Of a stretch of 64,000 bases of DNA, positions 57,333 through 64,000 are shown piece by piece. The stretch comes from Bacteroidia bacterium (GTDB lineage Bacteria; Bacteroidota; Bacteroidia; Flavobacteriales; Flavobacteriaceae): NCBI GenBank assembly GCA_030425285.1, contig JAUIAY010000007.1:62001-126000 (forward strand), given 5' to 3'. The number at the start of each line of letters is the position of its first letter. The first letter of the stretch is position 1. The notes below the pieces were generated by a model. The model ran no database searches. It was given only the letters and a program-made list of their open reading frames with translations, and was not told the origin of the DNA. A program made the position numbers and the translations under genes.

Positions 57333-57340
57333 ATATCTGT

Positions 57341-57835
57341 TTATTCCAAGTTCTTTATCATCCAAACATTACAGGAATAATGACCAGTATCGCCAAGTGG
57401 CTTTTCTAAACCTTCAAATCCAAACTTTCTATACAGTTTTCTGGCATCTTCCATGTAAGGCATGGTCTCAAGGTAACATCTTTCAAAACCAAATTCTTGT
57501 GCCTTTTTCAAACAGGTTTCCATCATTAACGACCCAAGACCTTTACCTCTGGCTTCAGGTAGAAAATACATTTTTTGAAGCTCACAAACATTGCCATCAA
57601 AATTATCCAAAGGCGCAATCCCAGCTCCGCCAATTATTTGGCTATCATGATCAATAACAAAATAAATAGACTTGTTATTATTATAAGTTTCTGTCATTTT
57701 ATCCAATGATATATCCGCATAAGCCGTGCCTACTTTAGGCACTCCAAATTCAATTAAAACATTTCGGATTACTTGAGCTATTTGCTCATCATCATGTTTA
57801 GATATTTCCCTTATGACAATATTATTATTGCTCAC
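57341..57835 (-). CDS. GNAT family N-acetyltransferase
   Basis: 164 residues, GNAT fold: IREISKHDDEQIAQVIRNVLIEFG, GGAGIAPL, ELQKMYFLPEARGKGLGSLMMETCLKKA with the acetyl-CoA loop R-G-K-G-L-G, and YLETMPYMEDARKLYRKFGFE. Substrate unknown. The start codon is GTG at 57835. It is divergent from ribD (GTG at 57859) with only 23 bases between, so their promoters must overlap each other and the coding ends. Confidence 0.9.
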   Translation of the reverse strand: MSNNNIVIREISKHDDEQIAQVIRNVLIEFGVPKVGTAYADISLDKMTETYNNNKSIYFVIDHDSQIIGGAGIAPLDNFDGNVCELQKMYFLPEARGKGLGSLMMETCLKKAQEFGFERCYLETMPYMEDARKLYRKFGFEGLEKPLGDTGHYSCNVWMIKNLE

Positions 57836-57858
57836 TATAATGTGTTATTTTTACGCCT

Positions 57859-58863
57859 GTGAAGATACATGAAAAATACATAAATCGCTGTATTGAAATT
57901 GCCAAAAACGGATTGGGAACAACGGCTCCAAACCCTATGGTAGGTTGTGTGATTGTTCACGAGAATATTATTATTGGAGAAGGGTTTACCAGTCCTTTTG
58001 GAGGTAACCATGCAGAAGTCAATGCTATACAATCTGTTACAAACAAAAAACTACTTAAAAAGGCCACTTTATATGTAACATTAGAACCCTGTAGTCATTT
58101 TGGAAAAACGCCACCGTGTGCCGATTTAATAGTTGAGTACCAAATCCCAAAAGTTGTTATTGGAACAATCGACACCCACAGCAAAGTTGCAGGAAAAGGC
58201 ATTGAGAGACTTAAAAATGCTGGATGCGATGTAACTGTTGGGGTTTTGGAAAATGAATGCAGAAAACACCACAAGCGTTTTTTTACGTTTCACAACAAAA
58301 AAAGACCTTATATTATTCTAAAATGGGCTCAAAGCTCCGATGGCTTTATCTCCCCAAAAAGCAAAACTGAAAACAAGCCCCTGTGGATTACCAATAGTGC
58401 TTCGCGGCAATTGGTTCATAAATGGCGAACAGAAGAACACGCTATTTTAATTGGGACAAATACTGCTGTTGACGACAATCCCAGTCTCACATCCCGAAAT
58501 TGGAAAGGTCATAATCCTATTAGAATTGTTTTAGACAGAACAAATAGACTTTCTAAAGACTTGAGCGTATTTAATGACGAAGCGCAAACAATCATCATTT
58601 CTGAAAAAGAAATTGATTTTGAGAATAACGTAGCAGCGAACATTTGCTCTTATCTGTTTAAACAAGACATTCAATCGGTAATTATCGAAGGTGGGGCTAG
58701 GACGCTACAATCTTTTATTGATGCTAACTTATGGGATGAAGCTAGAGTCTTCACTGGGCCAACTACAATGAAAGCAGGTACTATAGCACCCAATTTCAAC
58801 CAAAAACCTATTTCAAGCAGCAATATTTTAGATGACACTTTAAATGTTTATTTAAATGATTAA
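57859..58863 (+). CDS. ribD: bifunctional riboflavin synthesis deaminase/reductase
   Basis: Second and third steps of riboflavin synthesis from GTP. 334 residues. N-terminal cytidine-deaminase-like domain about 1-145: NPMVGCVIVHENIIIGEGF, HAEVNAI (His51), PCSHFGKTPPCADLIVEYQIPKVVIGT with the zinc Cys. C-terminal reductase about 150-330: RPYIILKWAQSSDGFISP, RTEEHAILIGTNTAVDDNPSLTSR, VIIEGGARTLQSFID. Start is GTG at 57859. Overlaps the next gene by 8 bases. Confidence 0.95.
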   Translation: MKIHEKYINRCIEIAKNGLGTTAPNPMVGCVIVHENIIIGEGFTSPFGGNHAEVNAIQSVTNKKLLKKATLYVTLEPCSHFGKTPPCADLIVEYQIPKVVIGTIDTHSKVAGKGIERLKNAGCDVTVGVLENECRKHHKRFFTFHNKKRPYIILKWAQSSDGFISPKSKTENKPLWITNSASRQLVHKWRTEEHAILIGTNTAVDDNPSLTSRNWKGHNPIRIVLDRTNRLSKDLSVFNDEAQTIIISEKEIDFENNVAANICSYLFKQDIQSVIIEGGARTLQSFIDANLWDEARVFTGPTTMKAGTIAPNFNQKPISSSNILDDTLNVYLND

Positions 58864-59467
58864 AACCCTAATTTTTGATTTTGGTGATGTATTTATAAAT
58901 CTTGATAAAAAAGGTGCCATGCAACATGCATTGGAATTATTTAAACTAGATGGGTTTTCAACAGAAATGAATCATATCAACGAACTGTACGAACAAGGAA
59001 AAATAACTTCGGGAGAGTTTATGCAATTCTATCAAAAATCATTTCCTTACTTAACTTGGCAACAGATTTTGGATGCTTGGAATTGTATTTTGAAGGATTT
59101 CCCTAAACACCGCTTACATTTTATTAAGGAATTGGCAAGAAACGAACAATATCAACTAATCCTATTAAGCAACACTAACGAATTGCATATCAAATGGATT
59201 CAAGAGCAAGTAGCTTTCTACGAAGCTTTCAAAAGTTGTTTTGATAAATTCTATTTATCACATGAAATTGGCTTAAGAAAACCCAATCAAGATATTTTTC
59301 AATTTGTTTTGGATGAAAACAATATTAGCCCTAAAGAATGTCTTTTCATTGACGACACAAAGGACAACACTGTAACTGCAGAAGAAATGGGCTTCCATGT
59401 TTGGAACATTGACGAAACATCAGAAGATGTTACCAGTTTATTCTCTACTAAAAAAGCGTTGTTTTGA
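58856..59467 (+). CDS. HAD-superfamily hydrolase
   Basis: 203 residues, HAD-IA type. Motif I IFDFGDVFINLD (nucleophile Asp8; the usual second Asp is Gly, as in YihX-type members), a helical cap about 15-85, motif II LILLSNTNELH, motif III K in GLRKPNQDIFQ, and motif IV LFIDDTKDN. Probably a small-phosphate phosphatase; it could serve riboflavin-pathway dephosphorylation given its place after ribD, but that is only inferred from position. Confidence 0.88.
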   Translation: MIKTLIFDFGDVFINLDKKGAMQHALELFKLDGFSTEMNHINELYEQGKITSGEFMQFYQKSFPYLTWQQILDAWNCILKDFPKHRLHFIKELARNEQYQLILLSNTNELHIKWIQEQVAFYEAFKSCFDKFYLSHEIGLRKPNQDIFQFVLDENNISPKECLFIDDTKDNTVTAEEMGFHVWNIDETSEDVTSLFSTKKALF

Positions 59468-60327
59468 TATTTCTTCTCTTAAGCATATTATCCTCTACAG
59501 CTATCTTTGTTCTGTTTAAATTATTTGACAAATATCAGATTAACACGTTACAGGCTATTGTTGTTAACTATATAACAGCTTTCTTTTTTGATATAATTTT
59601 AAGCAAAAAGCCTTTTATCCTTTCTGAAACCATTCAATCGGATTGGTTTTTAGGAGCTATGGGATTAGGTTTTTTATTTATAGCCATTTTTAATATTATG
59701 GCTATTGTTTCTCAACGATACGGGGTTTCGGTAGCTTCCGTAGCTACAAAAATGAGCTTGGTCCTTCCTGTTATCTTTGGGATATTCGTTTACCATGAAA
59801 GTTCAGGTTTTCTGAAATTATTTGGGATTCTTTTGGCTTTAGCTGCAGTATTCTTCGTGTCGGCAAAACCTAAAACCAACATTCGATTAAAAAATAATTT
59901 ATTAATGCCTTTTTTGGTGTTTTTGGGATCTGGAGTCATTGATACTTCTATAAAATATCTGGAAACTTATCATGTGGAAGATGACGGTATCCCTATCTTT
60001 TCAGCTACCATTTTTGGTTGTGCGGCAATCATAGGTTTATTTATTTTGATTTTTAAAAAGCTAAAAGGCAATCTCAAAAATAGTCCTTTAAGTCTACTAG
60101 GTGGCTTTCTATTAGGGATTATCAATTACGCCTCAATTTATTACCTATTAAAAGCCTTAAACCACGAGTCACTGGAAAGTTCAACTATTTTTACTATAAA
60201 CAATGTTGCCATCGTTATGCTTTCCGGAATTACTGGTTTAATATTGTTCAAGGAAAAACTAACTTTTAAAAACTGGATGGGAATTGGTTTAGCTATACTT
60301 TCTATTCTTTTGGTTACATTAGCTTAA
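59464..60327 (+). CDS. DMT/EamA-type transporter
   Basis: 287 residues, about ten hydrophobic segments in the 5+5 DMT arrangement. Start is TTG at 59464, overlapping the HAD stop (TTGA). Tandem EamA-like halves are seen: FDKYQINTLQAIVVNYITAFFFD... and a second YVEDD/FSATIFGCAAIIGLFILIF half ending in a C-terminal helix GIGLAILSILLVTLA. Exporter of a small metabolite; substrate unknown. Confidence 0.86.
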   Translation: MIFLLLSILSSTAIFVLFKLFDKYQINTLQAIVVNYITAFFFDIILSKKPFILSETIQSDWFLGAMGLGFLFIAIFNIMAIVSQRYGVSVASVATKMSLVLPVIFGIFVYHESSGFLKLFGILLALAAVFFVSAKPKTNIRLKNNLLMPFLVFLGSGVIDTSIKYLETYHVEDDGIPIFSATIFGCAAIIGLFILIFKKLKGNLKNSPLSLLGGFLLGIINYASIYYLLKALNHESLESSTIFTINNVAIVMLSGITGLILFKEKLTFKNWMGIGLAILSILLVTLA

Positions 60328-60328
60328 T

Positions 60329-60949
60329 TTGGAAATCAAGGACACATATAAAACCATCAAAAAATCTTCACAAGAAGTCCTATTCAAAGACAAGAACAGC
60401 AAATTTTTTGGATATGCCTTTCCAATTCTATCAGAAGAAGACGTCAAGCAACATTTAGAAACGCTTAAAACACAACACCATGCCGCCAGACATTGGTGCT
60501 ATGCCTATCAAATAGGCACTACAGAAGCGTCTATTCAATTTAGAGCTAATGATGATGGCGAACCCAACAACAGTGCCGGAATGCCCATATTCGGGCAAAT
60601 ACAATCATTTGACGTTACAAATATTTTGATAGTGGTTGTACGGTATTTTGGAGGTGTTAAACTTGGCGTTAGCGGATTGATAAATGCTTACAAAACTACC
60701 GCACAAATGGCTTTGGAAGCATCTGAAATCATTACAAAAACCATTAATGTACTATTTCTTGTTGCTTTTGAATACAAAGACATGAATAAAGTAATGCGTT
60801 TGATAAAGGAGAAAAACCTAACCATTGTCAATCAAAAACTAGAATTAACTTGTGAAATCACAATTTCTGTTAGGCTAAAAAAGGCCGAAAAGATTTATAA
60901 CGCATTTGAAGGCATCTATGGTGTAGACATAAAAGAATTAACTTTCTAA
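60329..60949 (+). CDS. YigZ/IMPACT family protein
   Basis: 206 residues from the TTG at 60329, one base after the EamA stop. UPF0029/IMPACT N-terminal domain about 1-120: SKFFGYAFPILSEEDVKQHLETLKTQHHAARHWCYAYQIG, FRANDDGEPNNSAGMPIFGQIQSFDVTNILIVVVRYFGGVKLGVSGLI. The C-terminal domain about 135-203 is RNA-binding-like. Function unclear (translation- or stress-related). Last gene of the ribD-HAD-EamA-YigZ operon; its 3' end overlaps the converging thioesterase gene by 12 bases. Confidence 0.9.
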   Translation: MEIKDTYKTIKKSSQEVLFKDKNSKFFGYAFPILSEEDVKQHLETLKTQHHAARHWCYAYQIGTTEASIQFRANDDGEPNNSAGMPIFGQIQSFDVTNILIVVVRYFGGVKLGVSGLINAYKTTAQMALEASEIITKTINVLFLVAFEYKDMNKVMRLIKEKNLTIVNQKLELTCEITISVRLKKAEKIYNAFEGIYGVDIKELTF

Positions 60950-61336
60950 TTTTTCTAAAATATAATCCGGACACTTAATGGGGCGTTTTGTTTTCATATC
61001 AATAAAAGCCAAAACCGTATTTGCAGAAACCAATAAATCGTCTTTTTCGTTATAAATTTCATAGTCAAATTCAATCTTAACTGAAGGCAATTTTGGAAGC
61101 ATAGTTTTTACTTTAATTACCTCGTCATAAAGCGCTGACTTTTTGAATTTTAAATTCATGGAAATTACCGGAAGCATAACACCATCATCCTCCATTTGTT
61201 TGTATGAAATTCCTTTCTTTCTTAACCATTCTGTTCGCCCCATTTCAAGGTACAATGCATAGTTGCCGTGATGGACAACACCCATTTGGTCAGTTTCACC
61301 ATATCTCACTCTTATTGGGATTTCATCGAAAAACAT
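60938..61336 (-). CDS. acyl-CoA thioesterase, YbgC/FadM-like
   Basis: 132 residues, single hotdog fold. RVRYGETDQMGVVHHGNYALYLEMGRTEWLRKKG holds the Asp and hotdog helix of the YbgC/FadM group. Cytoplasmic thioesterase; acyl chain unknown. Divergent from dnaA. The 3' end runs 12 bases into yigZ with no terminator between. Confidence 0.9.
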   Translation of the reverse strand: MFFDEIPIRVRYGETDQMGVVHHGNYALYLEMGRTEWLRKKGISYKQMEDDGVMLPVISMNLKFKKSALYDEVIKVKTMLPKLPSVKIEFDYEIYNEKDDLLVSANTVLAFIDMKTKRPIKCPDYILEKLES

Positions 61337-61519
61337 AGGCTGTTTTAAATATTTTTTTGTAGTTTAGGCATGGCTTTAAACATGCGAAAAAATTTCTAAA
61401 AATTCAATAGCCTATCATTTTTTTTTTTAGATTTTTGTTCACATATTTGCCTTGCTAAAAATCAACAAGGGAAATCCACATCTCTTAGACTAACTAACTA
61501 GTAAATTTTAACTTGAAGA
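61337..61519. other. intergenic region upstream of dnaA
   Basis: 183 bases between the divergent thioesterase and dnaA. Seen: GCATG...CATGC (61368-61372 and 61381-61385), a T12 run near 61420, TTGTTCACA (a relaxed match to the DnaA box) near 61436, CATATTTG (one mismatch to a -7 element), and CCTTG...CAAGG just before. Too few boxes to call oriC. Confidence 0.4.
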
Positions 61520-62947
61520 ATGAGTAAAACTGCGCAATCGGTATGGGAAAATTGTCTTGAATTCATAAAGGATAATATACAACCGCAAGCATATAAAACA
61601 TGGTTTGAACCTATAGTAGCAGTTAAGTTTGCCGATAATGCCTTAAGCATTCAAGTTCCTAGTAAGTTTTTTTATGAATGGCTAGAAGAACACTACGTTA
61701 AAATATTAAAGGTTGCCCTAACCAAACAATTGGGTGAAAATGCCAAATTGGTGTATATCATCAAAATGGAAAACACTTATGGCAACAAACAACCTTTTAC
61801 CGAAAGAATCCCAAGTACCAACCGTACAGCGGTTAAAGCACAAGATGTTGACATCCCGTTAAACAATAAAAGTCCTGAATTACGCAATCCATTTGTTATT
61901 CCAGGTATTCGTAATGTCAAAATTGAATCGCAGTTAAATCCCAATTACAATTTTGAAAACTTTTTGGAAGGTGACTCCAACCGATTGGCAAGAAGTGCCG
62001 GATTAGCTGTTGCTACAAAACCAGGTGGAACATCATTTAACCCATTGTTAATATTTGGTGGTGTTGGGTTGGGAAAAACACATTTAGCTCATGCCATTGG
62101 TGTTGACATTAAAGATAAGTACCCTGAAAAAACAGTGTTGTACATTTCTGCTGAAAAGTTCACACAACAATATATAGATTCTGTAAAAAAGAATAACCGA
62201 AATGACTTCATTCATTTCTATCAAATCATAGACATCCTTATTATTGATGATGTTCAATTCCTATCAGGTAAATCAGGAACTCAAGATGTGTTCTTCCATA
62301 TCTTTAACCACTTACATCAAAATGGCAAACAAGTTATTTTAACGAGTGATAAAGCACCTGTAGACATGCAGGATATTGAACAACGTTTGTTGTCCAGATT
62401 CAAATGGGGACTTTCTGCAGAATTGCAAAGCCCAGATTTTGAAACACGTGTTTCCATCTTAAAGAACAAATTGTATCGTGATGGTGTAGAAATGCCTGAA
62501 GAGATTATTGAATATGTAGCCAAACACATCAAATCTAATATTAGAGAATTGGAAGGTGCTATCATTTCATTAATTGCCCAATCTTCTTTCAATAAAAAAG
62601 AGATTACAACAGAGTTGGCTAAACAAGTTGTAGAAAAGTTCGTTAAGAATACTAAACGAGAAGTTTCTATTGACTATATTCAGAAAATCGTATCTGATTA
62701 TTTCCAAATGGATATTGACACCTTACAATCCAAAACCAGAAAACGCCATATTGTTCAAGCTAGACAATTAGCCATGTTCTTTGCTAAAAAGTTTACCAAA
62801 GCATCTCTGGCGAGTATTGGTTCTCAAATAGGAAAACGTGATCACGCTACCGTATTACATGCTTGTAAAACGGTTGACAACCTCTCCTCTACTGACAAGC
62901 AGTTTAGAAAATACGTTGAAGATTTAACCAAGAAACTTTCTGTATAA
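61520..62947 (+). CDS. dnaA: chromosomal replication initiator DnaA
   Basis: 475 residues. Domain I about 1-85 (SVWENCLEFIKDNIQPQAYKTWFEPI), variable linker, AAA+ domain III with Walker A GGVGLGKT (about 180-187), Walker B IIDDVQFL and the arginine finger region, and domain IV DNA-binding with IGKRDHATVLHACKTVD. Complete. Initiates replication at oriC. Transcribed with the low-molecular-weight phosphatase gene 12 bases downstream. Confidence 0.97.
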   Translation: MSKTAQSVWENCLEFIKDNIQPQAYKTWFEPIVAVKFADNALSIQVPSKFFYEWLEEHYVKILKVALTKQLGENAKLVYIIKMENTYGNKQPFTERIPSTNRTAVKAQDVDIPLNNKSPELRNPFVIPGIRNVKIESQLNPNYNFENFLEGDSNRLARSAGLAVATKPGGTSFNPLLIFGGVGLGKTHLAHAIGVDIKDKYPEKTVLYISAEKFTQQYIDSVKKNNRNDFIHFYQIIDILIIDDVQFLSGKSGTQDVFFHIFNHLHQNGKQVILTSDKAPVDMQDIEQRLLSRFKWGLSAELQSPDFETRVSILKNKLYRDGVEMPEEIIEYVAKHIKSNIRELEGAIISLIAQSSFNKKEITTELAKQVVEKFVKNTKREVSIDYIQKIVSDYFQMDIDTLQSKTRKRHIVQARQLAMFFAKKFTKASLASIGSQIGKRDHATVLHACKTVDNLSSTDKQFRKYVEDLTKKLSV

Positions 62948-62959
62948 ATTTCTTTAGCT

Positions 62960-63427
62960 ATGACAAAAGTACTCATGGTTTGCTTGGGAAACATTTGCCG
63001 CTCACCATTGGCTGAAGGTATTTTAAAATCAAAGCTCCCCTCTTCTGGTTTTAAAGTAGATTCTGCTGGCACAGGTAACTATCATATTGGTGATTTACCA
63101 GACCAACGCTCCATAGATGTTGCCAAAAAGTATGGATTGGATATCACAGACCAACGAGGAAGACAGTTTAGCGTGAGGGATTTTGATGAATTTGATTTAA
63201 TCTATGTCATGGACAAATCAAATTTTGAAAATGTTACAAAACTTGCCAGAAACCCAGAAGACATTTCCAAAGTCAATTATATTCTAAACGAAATCTATCC
63301 TAACCAAAACCATAGCGTACCCGACCCTTACACTGGAGGCTTACAGGGTTTCGAAGCCACTTTTAAAATGTTGGACGAAGCCTGCGACGTGATAGTCAAA
63401 AAACTTCTTAAAGGCAATATCAATTAA
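62960..63427 (+). CDS. low-molecular-weight protein-tyrosine phosphatase
   Basis: 155 residues. P-loop CLGNICRS (Cys8, Arg14) at the N-terminus and VPDPYTGG near the C-terminus with the general-acid Asp. Cytoplasmic; could dephosphorylate tyrosine kinases of polysaccharide synthesis or arsenate-like substrates. Directly after dnaA. Confidence 0.92.
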   Translation: MTKVLMVCLGNICRSPLAEGILKSKLPSSGFKVDSAGTGNYHIGDLPDQRSIDVAKKYGLDITDQRGRQFSVRDFDEFDLIYVMDKSNFENVTKLARNPEDISKVNYILNEIYPNQNHSVPDPYTGGLQGFEATFKMLDEACDVIVKKLLKGNIN

Positions 63428-63480
63428 TTCTCACCCACTTTGTTTTCTTTTTTTGTAATTTGGTAACCAAACGCCAAAAC

Positions 63481-64000
63481 ATGAAAACAAAAAAAACTAT
63501 CCTACTTTTTATAACAGCTATACTAAACTTTATTGTTTATTCACAAGAAATCGACATTGAACTATTTGCATCTGGATTCAATAGTCCTGTGAGTATCAAG
63601 CATGCTGGTGACTCAAGGCTTTTTGTTGTTGAACAGGAAGGCGTAATCAAAATTGTTAATTCTGACGGTTCGGTAAACACAACACCTTTTTTAAACATAG
63701 ACTCCAGAGTAATTGACACAGGAAGCGAACGCGGGCTTTTAGGCCTAGCTTTTCACCCACAGTACATGTCCAATGGATTTTTCTTTGTAAATTATATAAA
63801 TAACAGTGGCAACACTGTTGTTTCTCGCTTTATTGCCAATCCACCAGATGGCAACACAGCCGATCCTAATACTGAAGAGGTGCTTTTGACTATCAATCAA
63901 CCTTTCTCAAACCATAATGGTGGCGATTTAGCCTTTGGTAATGATGGCCACCTATACATAGCAACTGGTGATGGTGGCTCTGGTGGGGATCCAGACAACT
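63481..64000 (+). CDS. PQQ-dependent sugar dehydrogenase-like protein, N-terminal part (3' end outside window)
   Basis: Reading frame from ATG 63481 open to the window end, 173 residues. Signal peptide KKTILLFITAILNFIVYS. Then IDIELFASGFNSPVSIKHAGDSRLFVVEQEG, SERGLLGLAFHPQYMSNGFFFVNY, NHNGGDLAFGNDGHLYIATGDGGSGGDP: the glucose/sorbosone dehydrogenase beta-propeller (GSDH, PF07995) motifs. The last of these carries Ca/PQQ-type loop residues. Typical Bacteroidota copies end in a T9SS sorting domain, but that part is not visible. Confidence 0.9.
   Translation, partial: MKTKKTILLFITAILNFIVYSQEIDIELFASGFNSPVSIKHAGDSRLFVVEQEGVIKIVNSDGSVNTTPFLNIDSRVIDTGSERGLLGLAFHPQYMSNGFFFVNYINNSGNTVVSRFIANPPDGNTADPNTEEVLLTINQPFSNHNGGDLAFGNDGHLYIATGDGGSGGDPDN

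Noticed and set aside
61337-61519. Replication origin next to dnaA
   Set aside because: Only one relaxed DnaA-box-like sequence is present and no clustered boxes or clear AT-rich unwinding element were found.

Overview
The window is AT-rich chromosomal DNA from a member of the Bacteroidota, most likely the family Flavobacteriaceae. The evidence is: two secreted proteins with type IX secretion (T9SS) C-terminal sorting domains; a PorD/DUF4835 gene; Bacteroidota-type RpoZ and BamD; an RprX/RprY-like two-component pair; many SPII lipoproteins; and promoters of the flavobacterial type (-7 TANNTTTG, with a TTG/TTTG about 19 nt upstream). Shine-Dalgarno sequences are mostly absent. No genus can be named from the sequence alone.

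Layout. 1-1075: the 3' end of a STM3941-like gene, then a 26-copy 21-bp tandem repeat and a REP-like imperfect palindrome. 1084-10405: a TlpA-like thioredoxin lipoprotein, pheT, a PAP2 phosphatase, a cold-shock protein, DUF2007, a YbiT-type ABC-F ATPase, a cysteine-less TlpA-like lipoprotein and an Fsa/transaldolase. 10511-18530: an SDR, the SRP RNA gene (ffs, minus strand), glutaminyl cyclase, thioesterase, a beta-helix lipoprotein, an NTF2-like protein, glyA, fumarylacetoacetase and YtxJ. 18734-25228: clpB, the deoC-deoD nucleoside catabolic pair, a histidine phosphatase, smpB, an NTF2-like protein and pcm. 25385-35326: a dense plus-strand run (Gfo/Idh/MocA, 3-hydroxyacyl-CoA dehydrogenase, YcxB-like, DUF1015, YggS, exonuclease/GIY-YIG fusion, DUF3857, potassium channel, miaA, NTF2-like). 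35377-44919: a minus-strand block (RprY/RprX-like pair, coaE, CdaR/YbbR, GT2, two T9SS cargo proteins, fabI). 44962-51422: recN, porD, coaBC, rpoZ, bamD, dapA and DUF6913, all minus. 51492-64000: a split 5'-nucleotidase, DoxX, a membrane protein, ligA, prmC, GNAT, the ribD-HAD-EamA-YigZ operon, a thioesterase, dnaA, a low-molecular-weight phosphatase and the 5' part of a PQQ-type sugar dehydrogenase.

Functionally this is core genome: translation (pheT, smpB, miaA, prmC, ffs), replication and repair (dnaA, ligA, recN, exonuclease/GIY-YIG), CoA synthesis (coaBC, coaE), lysine/DAP synthesis (dapA), riboflavin (ribD), fatty acids (fabI), envelope assembly (bamD, porD) and stress response (clpB, csp, rprXY). 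No prophage, insertion sequence, CRISPR array, tRNA or rRNA gene, or recognisable defence island is visible, and I did not find a convincing new multi-gene system. The items most worth a second look are the 5' tandem-repeat/REP tract, interleaved inverted repeats just upstream of deoC, several inverted repeats in the ytxJ/clpB and fah/ytxJ gaps, and conserved-looking proteins that have lost canonical catalytic residues (ABC-F second Walker A, cysteine-less TlpA-like, transglutaminase-like DUF3857).
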